Positions 7,661-16,848 of a DNA stretch of 64,000 nucleotides are shown one piece after another. A program made the position numbers and the translations under genes. Under the pieces are notes generated by a model, which saw only the letters and a program-made list of their open reading frames with translations, did no database searches and was not told the origin of the DNA. Source of the stretch: Halorubrum lacusprofundi ATCC 49239 (GTDB lineage: Archaea > Halobacteriota > Halobacteria > Halobacteriales > Haloferacaceae); contig NC_012029.1 in assembly GCF_000022205.1 (NCBI RefSeq), forward strand, positions 62,001-126,000, written 5' to 3'. Within the stretch, counting starts at the first letter, position 1. Every line of letters begins with the position of its first letter.

Positions 7661-9207
7661 GCACCACCTCCTGCGGCCGCCTCTTCACCTTCTCCGCTCT
7701 CGGTCTCCGGATCGATGGCGTCGCGGATCCCGTCACCGAGGGCGTTCATTCCGGTCACGAGGAGCACGATCATCAATCCGGGAATCAGCGAGATGTGCCA
7801 CGAGACCGAAGAGACGTAGCTCTGCCCGGCCGAGATCGCCCGTCCCCAGGCGGGAGTTGGGGGATCTATCCCTAAGCCGTTACCGAGGAAGGACAGCGCC
7901 GAGAGACTGATAATGATCCCCCCCACCGACATCGAGGCGTAGACGAGGAGGTAGCCGAGGATGTAGGGAAGCATGTGCTTTCGCATGATCTTCCGTGGCT
8001 GTTGGCCGTAGCTCTCTGCGGCGCGGACCCACTCCTCCTGTGCGACCTGTAACGCCGGACCACGAACCGCTCGCCACAGGAACGGCCACGTCGTGAACGC
8101 GAAGATGAGCGCCAACAGGAACCCTCCATCGAGTACCCCTCCGAGCCACGTGTCCGCAAAGACCGCACTCACCATGATCAACAACAGCAGCTGTGGAATA
8201 GAGACAACCCCGTCTGAAACCGTGAGGACACCGAGATCGAGCGATCCGCGGTAGTACGCGGATAACATCGACAGCGTCATCGCGACTCCCGCGGCGCCGG
8301 TGATCGCCATCCCTGAGACGATCATCGTGATTCTGGCCCCGCCCATCATGAACGTGAACAGGTCACGACCGTTCGGGAGCGTCCCGAACGGATGGAAGCG
8401 GCTGTAGTCGTCGTACGACATCACCCCGACGTTGGTCTCGACCGCTCCCTTGGACTTCGAGTTGAAGTTGGCGTCGCCGGCGAACACCGTTTCGACGGTT
8501 CCTTCCTCTGATAAGTACTGAATCTGATTCTCCTCGGCGTAGGGACTCTGGATGTTCTGATCGACCGTCGAGGGAGCCAGCGCGGAGCCGAACGTCGCCA
8601 TCGTCAGAAACACGATCAGCACGATGAGTCCGAACTGACCCCACCGGTGGCCGCGGAGGTTATCGACGATGTCGTCCGTGGGAGTCCAGTCGGCCTCGCG
8701 GTAGTGTTCGCGATAGACGAGCCAGCCACGGAACACCCAGTAGGCAGTAAAGAGGGCATACGCGATGATGAGCGAAAACCTGATCGCCCACGCGACCGCC
8801 GGTTGGAGTCCGAGGAAGGTTCCCTGCCACGAGCCATCCGGAGTCTGATGCCCCTGATTCGGGATGAGTTCCCGGCCGAACAGGGTCGGCAACTCTCCAA
8901 GCGTACCTCCCACATCGCGGAGCATACCCACCGCACCGGTCTGGAAGTCGATGACGACCTGTGCGAGTCCGGGTGTGACGTAACTCAATGCAATCTCGAT
9001 AACGGCCGTCACTCCGAGGACCAACGCGTCAAGCATGCCGACCGCGATCCCTGCCCACGTAGCGAACTCGACGGCGATCAACACGAACATCGGAACGGCC
9101 CACCGCAGGAACGGCTCCGGAGTCTCTGTGACGCGAGCAGAGAGCGACAGATTATCACGGTGTGTCAGTTCTTCTCGAATCGACTCGGTGGTATGACGAT
9201 CAGACAT
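7657..9207 (-). CDS. dppC: Dipeptide ABC transporter permease with long N-terminal extension
   Basis: The DppC permease forms one half of the membrane channel. At 516 residues it is about 200 longer than usual (around 300). The conserved core lies in residues about 280-500 and contains the EAA loop (EEWVRAAESYGQQPRKIMRKH, 400s) that contacts the ATPases. The N-terminal 200 residues add three or more extra hydrophobic segments (about 35-90 and 150-175) and an amphipathic loop. The ATG at 9207 (MSDRHTTE) was preferred over one six codons upstream at 9225, because it begins one base after the dppB stop and gives a normal acidic N-terminus. Confidence 0.9.
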   Translation of the reverse strand: MSDRHTTESIREELTHRDNLSLSARVTETPEPFLRWAVPMFVLIAVEFATWAGIAVGMLDALVLGVTAVIEIALSYVTPGLAQVVIDFQTGAVGMLRDVGGTLGELPTLFGRELIPNQGHQTPDGSWQGTFLGLQPAVAWAIRFSLIIAYALFTAYWVFRGWLVYREHYREADWTPTDDIVDNLRGHRWGQFGLIVLIVFLTMATFGSALAPSTVDQNIQSPYAEENQIQYLSEEGTVETVFAGDANFNSKSKGAVETNVGVMSYDDYSRFHPFGTLPNGRDLFTFMMGGARITMIVSGMAITGAAGVAMTLSMLSAYYRGSLDLGVLTVSDGVVSIPQLLLLIMVSAVFADTWLGGVLDGGFLLALIFAFTTWPFLWRAVRGPALQVAQEEWVRAAESYGQQPRKIMRKHMLPYILGYLLVYASMSVGGIIISLSALSFLGNGLGIDPPTPAWGRAISAGQSYVSSVSWHISLIPGLMIVLLVTGMNALGDGIRDAIDPETESGEGEEAAAGGGA

Positions 9208-9208
9208 G

Positions 9209-10297
9209 TTACTCACTCTCTCCAAGGCTGATTCGCGGATCGATGTACGTATACAGGAGGTCTTGGCCGATGTTGAACAGGATCTGGATCACGATGAAAA
9301 TGAACACGAGTGCCATCACGAGCGGGATATCGGGCCCCAACACCGCGTTGAAAAAGAGGTTGCCGAGGCCGTTGATACCGAAGACCGCCTCAACGAGGAC
9401 GGACCCGCCGACCAACAGGTAGAACTCGCCCATGATGACGGGCAAAAGCGGGATGACCGCGTTCCGTCCGACGTGTTTGACGATGATCCGACGGGGAGAG
9501 AGCCCCTTCGCCTTCGCGGTCTCGACGTACTTTGAGTTGATGCTCTCGAGCACTGCGGTCCGTCCGATTCTGACCTCGTTACCCATCGATGACGACCCGA
9601 GAACGAGCGCGGCGGGCAGTATCCACTTGAACGCGACGAACATCGGACCGAGATTGGGCACCGGAATGAACAACAGCTCCAGATACGGGACACCGGCGAA
9701 GATATCGACGGTGGTGAACAGGTTGTTCAGCGCGTCGGGGGTTCCACTGACCGGTGTTTCGACGATCGCAGTGCGATAGAACTCGAGGGCGCCTCCAGCG
9801 GTGATCAGTCCGGAGATGATGACGGCAAGCCAGAAGTTCGGCATCGCGCGCCAGACGATCCCGAACCCGGAGGCCGTGTAATCTCGGAGTGTATTCGCGC
9901 GCAGGCCGGCGTACAGTCCGAGCGGGACGCCGGCCCCGAGTGCGATGATGACTGACCAGAAGCCGAGCCACAGCGTCGCGGGCATCCGGTTGATGATGAG
10001 CTCGGTGACGGGCGTCTCACGCTGAATCGTCCACGATTCTCCGAAATCGAGCGTGAACAGGTCGCTGACGACTCCGAAATACTGCTCCCACAGGGGAACG
10101 GGGTTTCCGGCTGCATCGATGTAGTTCAGTTCCATCCGGAGCTGTCGGATGTCCTCGGGTGTCGCCTGCTGACCGAGGATGCTCCCGACGGGATCTATCG
10201 GGCCGAGATAGAGGATCAAAAACGACATCGTGATCCCGAACATCATGACCGGAACCGCGAGTCCGAGCCGCTTGATTATGTAGGCGCCTCGGTTCAT
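9209..10297 (-). CDS. dppB: Dipeptide/oligopeptide ABC transporter permease
   Basis: The 362-residue membrane subunit pairs with DppC. The N-terminal segment RGAYIIKRLGLAVPVMMFGI is the usual DppB start, with a first membrane helix at about 12-32 followed by an outside loop (about 40-100). Five more membrane helices follow, with the EAA loop YVETAKAKGLSPRRIIVKH at about 255-273. The dppC start follows almost without gap. The intergenic distance to dppA upstream is about 270 bases (10298-10569), larger than elsewhere in the operon, so an extra promoter or processing site may lie there. Confidence 0.92.
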   Translation of the reverse strand: MNRGAYIIKRLGLAVPVMMFGITMSFLILYLGPIDPVGSILGQQATPEDIRQLRMELNYIDAAGNPVPLWEQYFGVVSDLFTLDFGESWTIQRETPVTELIINRMPATLWLGFWSVIIALGAGVPLGLYAGLRANTLRDYTASGFGIVWRAMPNFWLAVIISGLITAGGALEFYRTAIVETPVSGTPDALNNLFTTVDIFAGVPYLELLFIPVPNLGPMFVAFKWILPAALVLGSSSMGNEVRIGRTAVLESINSKYVETAKAKGLSPRRIIVKHVGRNAVIPLLPVIMGEFYLLVGGSVLVEAVFGINGLGNLFFNAVLGPDIPLVMALVFIFIVIQILFNIGQDLLYTYIDPRISLGESE

Positions 10298-10569
10298 GCT
10301 TCGATCACCGGATCGGATAGCGACGTCTCCCCGACGGCTCCCCCCCGCGAGGATCGATTAGCCGGTATCGACCGATTTGAACGTAGCGGGGTCGGAACGC
10401 GCCACAAGCGGCTGATCGGTGCCGATAACGACTGTGGATCGTTCGTCGAATCTGTAGGGCGCAAACGTAGTAGTTGGAAATCAGTGGCCATTCTTAATCA
10501 TATCGATTAAACGACTGAGAGGGAGGACAGATCGTCGGTTTAAAACCGGTGAACGAAACGGACGCGGGC

Positions 10570-12471
10570 TTATTCGCCCTGCCAGTGGTCGGCGTACCCC
10601 TCACCGCCGCCGGGGAAGATCTGTGGCGGCGTGAGGTGGTACGCGGACTCGCCACGACCCTTGAAGACGCTCTCGGTGAAGTCGTCGCCCGTCATCACGT
10701 ACGCCATCGCCTGTCGGACCGGCTTGGGGACGTTCTCCATGTTGAACGCGATGTAGAACGTGTCGATCGTCGGCGTCCGCGACATGTTGACCGTCTGGTC
10801 GTTCCCGAGCGGACCGTACGTTCCGGTCTGTTGGGCGCCGTCCTGACTCGTCAGGTCGCTCAGTCCGGGATCGAACTGCGAGGTCGGGATCGCACTGACG
10901 TCCGCGTTCTCGTTGAGGAACCGGTTGTATATCGCGTTCGGCTCGCTGAGGATCGCGTCCTGGATGTTCGCGGCGGCCGGCTCTCCGCCGTGGTAGTCCG
11001 TGAACGCCGAGGCTCGGAACTCTCCGCCGACACCGGAGTTCCACTCCTCGAAGACGTACGGACCACAGCCGACCGGGTTCGTCGAGAACTGCTGGTAATC
11101 CATGTCGCCGTCGTATCCCTCGACGTCGCCCACGATACCCTCGGGGACGGCCGAGAACGCCGAGTAACTGAGCACTTCGAGCGCGTAGCCGAACGAATTG
11201 CGGAGCGTGACGCTGAAGGTGTAGTCGCCGGTCGCCTCGACGGCAACCGATCCGGGCACGACGTTGCCATCCTCGTCCTCCTCGCGGTCGATGTTCAGGA
11301 CGCTGATCGGGAAGTACGTGTTCGTCGAGTTCGAGGATTCGACCAGACGCCGGATCGAGTAGACCATATCGTCCGCCGTCAGTTCGCCGTAATCCCCGTG
11401 GAACTGGACGCCCTGCTTGAGCGTGAACTCGTACTCGGTGAGGTCGTCGTTCGTGGTGTAGTCCTCGATCAGAAGCGGCTCGACCTCGACCGTTCCGTTG
11501 ACGTAGTTGAGCGGTGCGTCGAATATGTCCATGACCTTCGAACCACTCGCCGTGTTCCCCGACGCGATCGGGTCGAGTGCGTTGAAGGTCGCGGACGTGC
11601 CCTTCAGCGTGTCGCTGCCTTCGAGTCCCTGGACGGACGTGCTGGTCTTCGCCCGGGACACTCCCATCCCGCCCGGCGGATTGTAGTCGACCCGGTCGTA
11701 CCAGAACACGTCTTCGACGCTGTGATACACCGGGAGCAACGCCGCGGACTCCCAGAGGAGCTTCTCCAACCGAAGCGTCGCCTCCGCGCGTGCGCTCTCC
11801 GCCTCGTCCTTGTTGCCCGGATTCTCCGAAAGCTGCGCGAACGCCTCTGACATCGCGCTGCGGACTTCGGGGTCGGTGTAGGAATCTTCGCTCCAGAACA
11901 GCCGCGCACCGTTCGGCGAAGCCCCTTCGGCGTCGTAGATCGTGTTATCCGGATCGACCAGCTGAGCGAAGTTCCTGACACCCGGGTAATCCGCGATCCA
12001 GCCGAGCGTGAACGCGTCCATCTCGCCCTTTTCGGTCCGCTCGAGGAGGGCGCCGAAGTCGGCCTTGCTGATGTTCATATCGACGTGGACCGACTCGAGG
12101 CGGGCACGAAGCGTATTCGCAATCTCCTCCCACGCCGGGGAGTTGTACTGGAGCCAATCGAGGCTGAATCGGTTGTCAGGGCCGTATCCGGCCTCTTCCA
12201 TAACCGCTCGAGCCTCACTGATCCGATTTTCGTTAGCCCCGTACGGGTACGACGACGGCATCAACTGGTCGGATCCGTCCTCGCCGTCGGATCCGTCCTC
12301 GCCGTCGGATCCGTCTTCGCTGTCGGATCCGTCCTCGCCGTCGGAGCCGTCGCCCCCATCGCTGGGTTCGCCGCCGCTGTCTCCGGAACAACCTGCGATG
12401 CCGGCGGTGAGTGCCGACGCTCCGGTCACTCGGAGGAACTGACGCCGCCTGAGTTCGTCTTTATCAGACAT
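10570..12471 (-). CDS. dppA: Peptide-binding lipoprotein DppA with circularly permuted domains
   Basis: A 633-residue SBP_bac_5 family substrate-binding lipoprotein. It has a twin-arginine motif RRRQF (8-12), a lipobox ending IAGC with Cys28, then an Asp/Gly/Ser linker (29-68) built from GSDGED repeats. The family order is then reversed. Residues about 69-284 (11620-12267) match the usual C-terminal half: EARAVMEEAGYG, IANTLRARLESVHVDM, FTLGWIADYPG, ALLPVYHSVED, ending YNPPGGMG. Residues about 285-633 (10570-11619) match the usual N-terminal half: NALDPIASGNTASG, EYEFTLKQGVQFHGDYGELT, GCGPYVFEEW, VPKPVRQAMAYVMTGDDF, and they end at the point (GYADHWQGE) where a normal protein would continue into the other half. 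The reading frame is intact. The ATG at 12471 (MSDKDE) was chosen over one at 12492. It is expected to deliver peptides to DppBCDF. Confidence 0.92.
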   Translation of the reverse strand: MSDKDELRRRQFLRVTGASALTAGIAGCSGDSGGEPSDGGDGSDGEDGSDSEDGSDGEDGSDGEDGSDQLMPSSYPYGANENRISEARAVMEEAGYGPDNRFSLDWLQYNSPAWEEIANTLRARLESVHVDMNISKADFGALLERTEKGEMDAFTLGWIADYPGVRNFAQLVDPDNTIYDAEGASPNGARLFWSEDSYTDPEVRSAMSEAFAQLSENPGNKDEAESARAEATLRLEKLLWESAALLPVYHSVEDVFWYDRVDYNPPGGMGVSRAKTSTSVQGLEGSDTLKGTSATFNALDPIASGNTASGSKVMDIFDAPLNYVNGTVEVEPLLIEDYTTNDDLTEYEFTLKQGVQFHGDYGELTADDMVYSIRRLVESSNSTNTYFPISVLNIDREEDEDGNVVPGSVAVEATGDYTFSVTLRNSFGYALEVLSYSAFSAVPEGIVGDVEGYDGDMDYQQFSTNPVGCGPYVFEEWNSGVGGEFRASAFTDYHGGEPAAANIQDAILSEPNAIYNRFLNENADVSAIPTSQFDPGLSDLTSQDGAQQTGTYGPLGNDQTVNMSRTPTIDTFYIAFNMENVPKPVRQAMAYVMTGDDFTESVFKGRGESAYHLTPPQIFPGGGEGYADHWQGE

Positions 12472-12580
12472 ACGGTGTACCCTTTTGATCACGACAATTA
12501 ACCCTTTGCATATACTGTTGATTAGTAGTGATCCGCCTCATCGGACCGGTGCTTTCATCGGTTCCGGGGGTGTCAGCCCT

Positions 12581-12601
12581 GCTGAGTTCTGTACACTCAG
12601 C
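12581..12601. other. Perfect 7-bp hairpin between GTPase gene and dppA
   Basis: GCTGAGT (12581-12587) and ACTCAGC (12595-12601) form a perfect inverted repeat with a seven-base loop. It lies 40 bases after the GTPase stop and about 110 bases before dppA. It may be a transcription terminator or an operator; there is no clear T-tract on the minus strand. Confidence 0.35.
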
Positions 12602-12639
12602 CGGTCTCGGTCGGCTCTTCGTCGGTCCTAGTTCTCTCG

Positions 12640-14262
12640 TCACTCCACGTCCCGAACGGTCCCGACGCCTTTGCTCGACCCCTCCCGGAAGACGAACCGC
12701 TGGCCCTCCTCGATCAGGTACGGCCGGAACTTGAACCGGATCGTCGTTCGGCCGGTGTCCCCGGGAAGAAGCCGCCCACCCTCGGGGGCGAAGACGGCCG
12801 CCTCCGAGACGGTCTCGACGTGAACGACCGGCTCGTACCCCTCCTGTATCCGCGTCGGGTGGTTCAACACCATCACCTCGGCCTCGAACTCGCGGACCGG
12901 TTCGGAGTCGCTGTCGCGGGGAACGAGCGCCATCCCGCGTTCGATCTCCGACTCGTCGACACCCTTCAACGCGATCCCGACGATCCGGCCGGCGGTCGCT
13001 TTGTCGACTCGGTGGTAGTGCATCTCGATCGAGCGCGCCTCCACCTCGCGGAAGGAGCTGTCGGCCATCGGCCCCAAGAGGAGTTCGTCGCCCGCCTCCA
13101 CGGTACCGGAGTTGACCGTGCCGGACGCCACCGCGCCGACGCCGGTCACCTTGTAGCTCCGGTCGACGTACATCCGGAACGTCTCGCGCTCCGGGGTTGC
13201 CCGCTTCGGGAGCGTCTCGAACAGCCGGTCGAGCGTCCCGATACCCTCTTTCGTCACCGCGCTGGTTCGGAGGAGCGGGACGACGCCGTCCCCGACCTCC
13301 GCGACCGCTGTATCGATCCCGTGGCGGTCGACGAGGAGGGGGGTCTGTCCGGCGTCCCGGAGCGTCGACTCTACCTCGCGTTCGACCTCAGTGAGCCGCT
13401 CGTCGCTTACGGCGTCCGTCTTCGTGATCGCGACGATCGTCGGTAGCTCGGTCGCTAACAGGATCCCGAGGTGCTCGCGGGTCGTCTTCGTCGGCCCGTC
13501 GTCGGCGGCGACGACGAGGAGCCCGTAGTCGAGCTTCTGGCCGACGAGCCCGCGGATCGTCGTTCGGAGCCACGGCTCGTGGCCAACCGTGTCGACAAAC
13601 GAGACCAGTCGATCGGCCTCCTCGACGATCTGCGCGCGGTCGGACTTACGGTGCGGGTTGTCCATCCGGATCGGCTCGTCGCCGTCATCGTCGAAGCCGT
13701 ACACGGCGTACGAGAGGTCAGCGGAGAGTCCGCGTTCGATCTCGTGGGGCTGGACGTCGAGGAAGCCGCGCGTGCCGCCCTGTCCGTCGTCGGCTCGGCC
13801 GGTGACGAGGGTCCCGACGAGCGTCGACTTCCCGTGATCGACGTGGCCGGCCGTGCCGATAACGAGGTGGTCGTCGTCCGCCTCGAACATCCCGCCCTCG
13901 CGGAGGGTGGCGAGGCCGACCAGCCCTTCCGTGTTCCCGTTGCCGGCGGAACCGGCGCTCCACGTCTCGACGTCGGCGATGTGGGCATCTGCCTCGTCGG
14001 CTAAAAGCGAGAGCACGTCCATTGTCTCGGAGAACGCGTCGGGAGCGATTCCGGCTAACCCACCGTCGTCTGTGACGCCGAGGACGTAGGTCGCCTCCCC
14101 GTCCCCGGAGAGTATGCGGTGGCGGAGCTGGGCCACGAGCGACTCCATACGCCCGTCGACTAAGTGAACCCGGCGAGTCAGTCGCTCTTTGAACTCGATG
14201 GCACCACCGTCCCGCTCGCCGCGCTCGATGGCCCGCCGGAGGGCGGACCGGTCAGCGCTCAT
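12640..14262 (-). CDS. GTPBP1-type translational GTPase
   Basis: A 540-residue cytosolic GTPase of the GTPBP1/GTPBP2 group (COG5258), related to EF-Tu and EF-1A. An N-terminal region of about 125 residues precedes the G domain. The G domain shows P-loop GTAGHVDHGKST (about 136-147), G3 FVDTVGHE (about 213-220), and G4 ITKTD (about 271-275). EF-Tu-like domains 2 and 3 follow (about 345-540), with VTGVGAVASGTVNSG in domain 2. Archaeal members are widespread; their job is thought to be in translation or RNA quality control and is not settled. A TATA-like GCTTAA at 14285-14293 lies 27 bases before the ATG. Confidence 0.88.
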   Translation of the reverse strand: MSADRSALRRAIERGERDGGAIEFKERLTRRVHLVDGRMESLVAQLRHRILSGDGEATYVLGVTDDGGLAGIAPDAFSETMDVLSLLADEADAHIADVETWSAGSAGNGNTEGLVGLATLREGGMFEADDDHLVIGTAGHVDHGKSTLVGTLVTGRADDGQGGTRGFLDVQPHEIERGLSADLSYAVYGFDDDGDEPIRMDNPHRKSDRAQIVEEADRLVSFVDTVGHEPWLRTTIRGLVGQKLDYGLLVVAADDGPTKTTREHLGILLATELPTIVAITKTDAVSDERLTEVEREVESTLRDAGQTPLLVDRHGIDTAVAEVGDGVVPLLRTSAVTKEGIGTLDRLFETLPKRATPERETFRMYVDRSYKVTGVGAVASGTVNSGTVEAGDELLLGPMADSSFREVEARSIEMHYHRVDKATAGRIVGIALKGVDESEIERGMALVPRDSDSEPVREFEAEVMVLNHPTRIQEGYEPVVHVETVSEAAVFAPEGGRLLPGDTGRTTIRFKFRPYLIEEGQRFVFREGSSKGVGTVRDVE

Positions 14263-14433
14263 GGCCGATCATAGGTGACAGTCGGGCTTAACGTTTTTCG
14301 TGCCATATGCCCCCACGAAACGTGATCGTCCCCAAGTGATTGGGAGCAGACGGGAGCCGTCCAGGTCGCAACCGATCGCCCCGCCTGCCGACCCGTTGGC
14401 TCCTTTTAAGCGATCGCCGGAGGGAACGGACGT

Positions 14434-14577
14434 ATGGACACACCGGTCCCCAGCGTCGCCGAACGGCGCGTTCGCGTCGCGCCGCTGCGGTCGTCCCTGC
14501 GGACCGTCACGAAACGGTGGCTTCGTCGTCGTTCCCGTTCTCGACTGCTTCTCTCCGACGGGAACCCACAGTCTTAG
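14434..14577 (+). CDS. Possible 47-residue arginine-rich protein
   Basis: An ATG at 14434 lies 28 bases after TCCTTTTAAG (14401-14410), a good haloarchaeal TATA box at leaderless spacing. The frame encodes 47 residues with an unusually high arginine content and ends at TAG 14575-14577, 26 bases before the transporter ATG. High Arg and low Asp/Glu are not typical of haloarchaeal proteins, so the transcript may instead be the untranslated leader of the transporter. The stretch 14263-14433 holds only promoter-like sequence. Confidence 0.3.
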   Translation: MDTPVPSVAERRVRVAPLRSSLRTVTKRWLRRRSRSRLLLSDGNPQS

Positions 14578-14603
14578 CACGCCACCGCCGCAGAAATGGG
14601 ACG

Positions 14604-15593
14604 ATGGACCTCGTCGAGAAGTACCAGTCGGCGCTCGTTCTTGCCGCCATCGCTGTCGGTCTCGCGGTTGGGCAGATCGACGGCGTCGCGTCCGTCGCGG
14701 ACCGACTCATTCTCCCGTTCCTGATGGTCATGCTGTTCGCCGCATTCGTCGGTATCCCGCTCTCCCACCTCCGGGAGGCGTTCGGGAACCGTCGCGTGGT
14801 GGGATCGAGCCTGCTGGTTAACTTCGTCTGGAGTCCGCTGCTGGCGGTCGGACTCGGGGCAGTCTTCCTCCGCGACCAGCCCGCGCTCTGGGTCGGACTC
14901 ATCATGCTTCTGGTGACGCCGTGTACGGACTGGTATCTCGTCTTCACCGATATCGCCGACGGCGACGTGCCGCTGGCGACATCCGTGCTGCCGTACAACC
15001 TCGTCCTCCAACTGGTGTTGCTACCGGTGTATCTCTACGCGTTCGCGGGGACGCTCGTCGACCTCCCGCTCGCGCTCTTAGTCGAGAGCGTCTTGCTCGT
15101 GCTGGTCGTCCCGCTGATTTTCGGCGGCATCGCCCGGTGGGGCCTCACCCAGACGAAGGGAGAGACGTGGTTCAGAGAGCGATTCCTGCCGCGACTGAGC
15201 CCGATCCAGATCGTCTTCCTCGCGCTGGCCATCGGAGCGATGTTCGCGTCGCAAGGCGAGGTGGTCGTCGAGAACCCCCGCCTGTTGGCGCTGCTTGCGG
15301 TTCCCGTCGTGCTGTTCTACGCGATCAACCTCGCGGTCGGGTTCGCCGCCGGCCGCCTGCTTTCCTTCTCGTACGGCGAGATGGTCTGTTTCAACAACAC
15401 CATCCTCTCGCGGAACTCCCCCACCGCGCTCGCGATCGCCGTCGTCGCGTTCCCCAACGAGCCGCTGATCCCGCTGGCGCTCGTGATCGGGCCACTGCTC
15501 GAACTCCCGCTTTTAGGCGTTATCGCGCAGGTCCATCTCGCGGTCAGGGAGCGCTGGACGACCCGCTTCGACGTCTCGTCGAACGACCGATAG
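14604..15593 (+). CDS. BASS/ACR3-like membrane transporter
   Basis: A 329-residue protein with about ten membrane helices and the fold of the bile acid:sodium symporter/arsenite permease superfamily. The segment LLVTPCTDWYLVF (about 102-114) resembles the Cys-containing helix of ACR3 arsenite exporters (PCTxxV), and FNNTILSRNSPTALAIAVVA (about 262-281) matches the second discontinuous helix with its Asn. In annotated haloarchaea such genes are usually called arsenic resistance protein. No arsR or arsenate reductase lies beside it, so the substrate is uncertain. The ATG at 14604 was taken because the ORF upstream of it has shadow-like composition. Confidence 0.82.
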   Translation: MDLVEKYQSALVLAAIAVGLAVGQIDGVASVADRLILPFLMVMLFAAFVGIPLSHLREAFGNRRVVGSSLLVNFVWSPLLAVGLGAVFLRDQPALWVGLIMLLVTPCTDWYLVFTDIADGDVPLATSVLPYNLVLQLVLLPVYLYAFAGTLVDLPLALLVESVLLVLVVPLIFGGIARWGLTQTKGETWFRERFLPRLSPIQIVFLALAIGAMFASQGEVVVENPRLLALLAVPVVLFYAINLAVGFAAGRLLSFSYGEMVCFNNTILSRNSPTALAIAVVAFPNEPLIPLALVIGPLLELPLLGVIAQVHLAVRERWTTRFDVSSNDR

Positions 15594-15692
15594 CTCGCGC
15601 TGGCGCTCACGTTCTCGGTGGCTCTCGACTCGCGGCACAGAAGATGACGATCGCGCTCCGATCACTTCACAGTCGCGTCTCTCACTCTCGGC

Positions 15693-16688
15693 TCACTCTT
15701 CGGTCAGGTCGACGTACGTCCGGCGGACGGTCACGGGCGTCACGTCGGCGACGTCGGCGGCCTCCTGCTGGGTGCACTCCGCGCCCAGTTCGCGGGCCGC
15801 GGTGTACAGGCAGGCGGCGGCGACGCCGACCGGGTTGCGACCGTTCGAGATTCCTTCCTCGACGGCGCGCTTGGCCAGCTCGCCGGCGCGGCGCTCCACG
15901 TCGGCGTCGCAGTCGAGTTCGCTCGCGAACCGCGGCAGGTACTCGGCGGGGCCGGTCGGGGCGATCGGCAGCCCGAGCTCGCGGTTCATCGCGTCGAAGG
16001 CGGCCCGGTGTTCGGCCTCGGTCGCTTTCGCCTCGGCGCAGATCTCGCCCACGGTGCGGGCCACGTCGGCGGTGCGGCAGGCGACGTACACGCAGGCGGC
16101 CGCGAACCCCTCCAGCGACCGGCCGCGGAGGAGGCTCTCGTCCTGCGCGGAGGCGAACAGCGTGCAGGCTGTATCGCGGACGCTGTCGGGAAGCTCCAAG
16201 GCCCCGGTCAGTCGCCGGATCTCGGTGTACGCGTACACCTTGTTGCGGTCGCGCTTCGTCGAGATCTGTGCGCGGTTGTGCTGGGTCCGCATCCGGGCGA
16301 GTCGCCGGCGCTTGCGCCCCTTGACCTTCGTCGACCGACCGATCTCCGTCGAGAGCCCGCGATCGTGGCGCGAGCGTGTCAGTGGCGCGCCGGTGCGCTT
16401 GGGGTTCGTGTCGTCGTCGTCGAACGACCGCCACTCGGGGCCGTGATCGATCCGGTCGGCCTCGACGACGAGTCCGCAGTCGGTGCAGACGCGCTCCGCG
16501 GCGTCGACGCGCGTCCGGCCGCCGCACTCCGGACACGTCTCGCGGGCGGCGGTCTCGTCGGCGTCGGCGGTTTCGTCCGCGTCGGCGGTTGCGGCGCGAT
16601 CCGTGGTTGCGGTGCGGTCCGCGGTCGCGACGTCGTCGGTTTCGGTGCGGGGCGAACGGGTCTGGGTCGAGCGTGCCTCACTCATCAC
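15693..16688 (-). CDS. tfb: Transcription initiation factor TFB
   Basis: A 331-residue archaeal TFIIB homologue that bridges TBP-bound promoter DNA and RNA polymerase. An N-terminal tail of about 50 residues rich in Ala, Thr and Asp has a repeated TADADE unit. It is followed by a zinc ribbon (Cys 52, 55, 68, 71), the B-finger/linker region with WRSFDDDDTNPKRTGAPLT, and two cyclin folds (about 130-220 and 225-320), the second with the DNA-recognition helix TQQEAADVADVTPVTVRRTY. Haloarchaea carry several TFB genes; this one is single-gene and convergent with the transporter. The long acidic/threonine tail is unusual and may mark it as a specialised paralogue. Confidence 0.95.
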   Translation of the reverse strand: MMSEARSTQTRSPRTETDDVATADRTATTDRAATADADETADADETAARETCPECGGRTRVDAAERVCTDCGLVVEADRIDHGPEWRSFDDDDTNPKRTGAPLTRSRHDRGLSTEIGRSTKVKGRKRRRLARMRTQHNRAQISTKRDRNKVYAYTEIRRLTGALELPDSVRDTACTLFASAQDESLLRGRSLEGFAAACVYVACRTADVARTVGEICAEAKATEAEHRAAFDAMNRELGLPIAPTGPAEYLPRFASELDCDADVERRAGELAKRAVEEGISNGRNPVGVAAACLYTAARELGAECTQQEAADVADVTPVTVRRTYVDLTEE

Positions 16689-16848
16689 ACATCGAACTCG
16701 GGCCCGATGCCTTACTTAAACCCGGGAGAATCTGGGGTGGATCGTCCCGATCGGGGCGCTCGAACCGACCGGTAACCGATCGGTGATTGGCGGCTTTCTC
16801 CCGCCGCAGTACGGTGGTTTTAACTCTCCGAGAGGGCCATCGGTTCGC

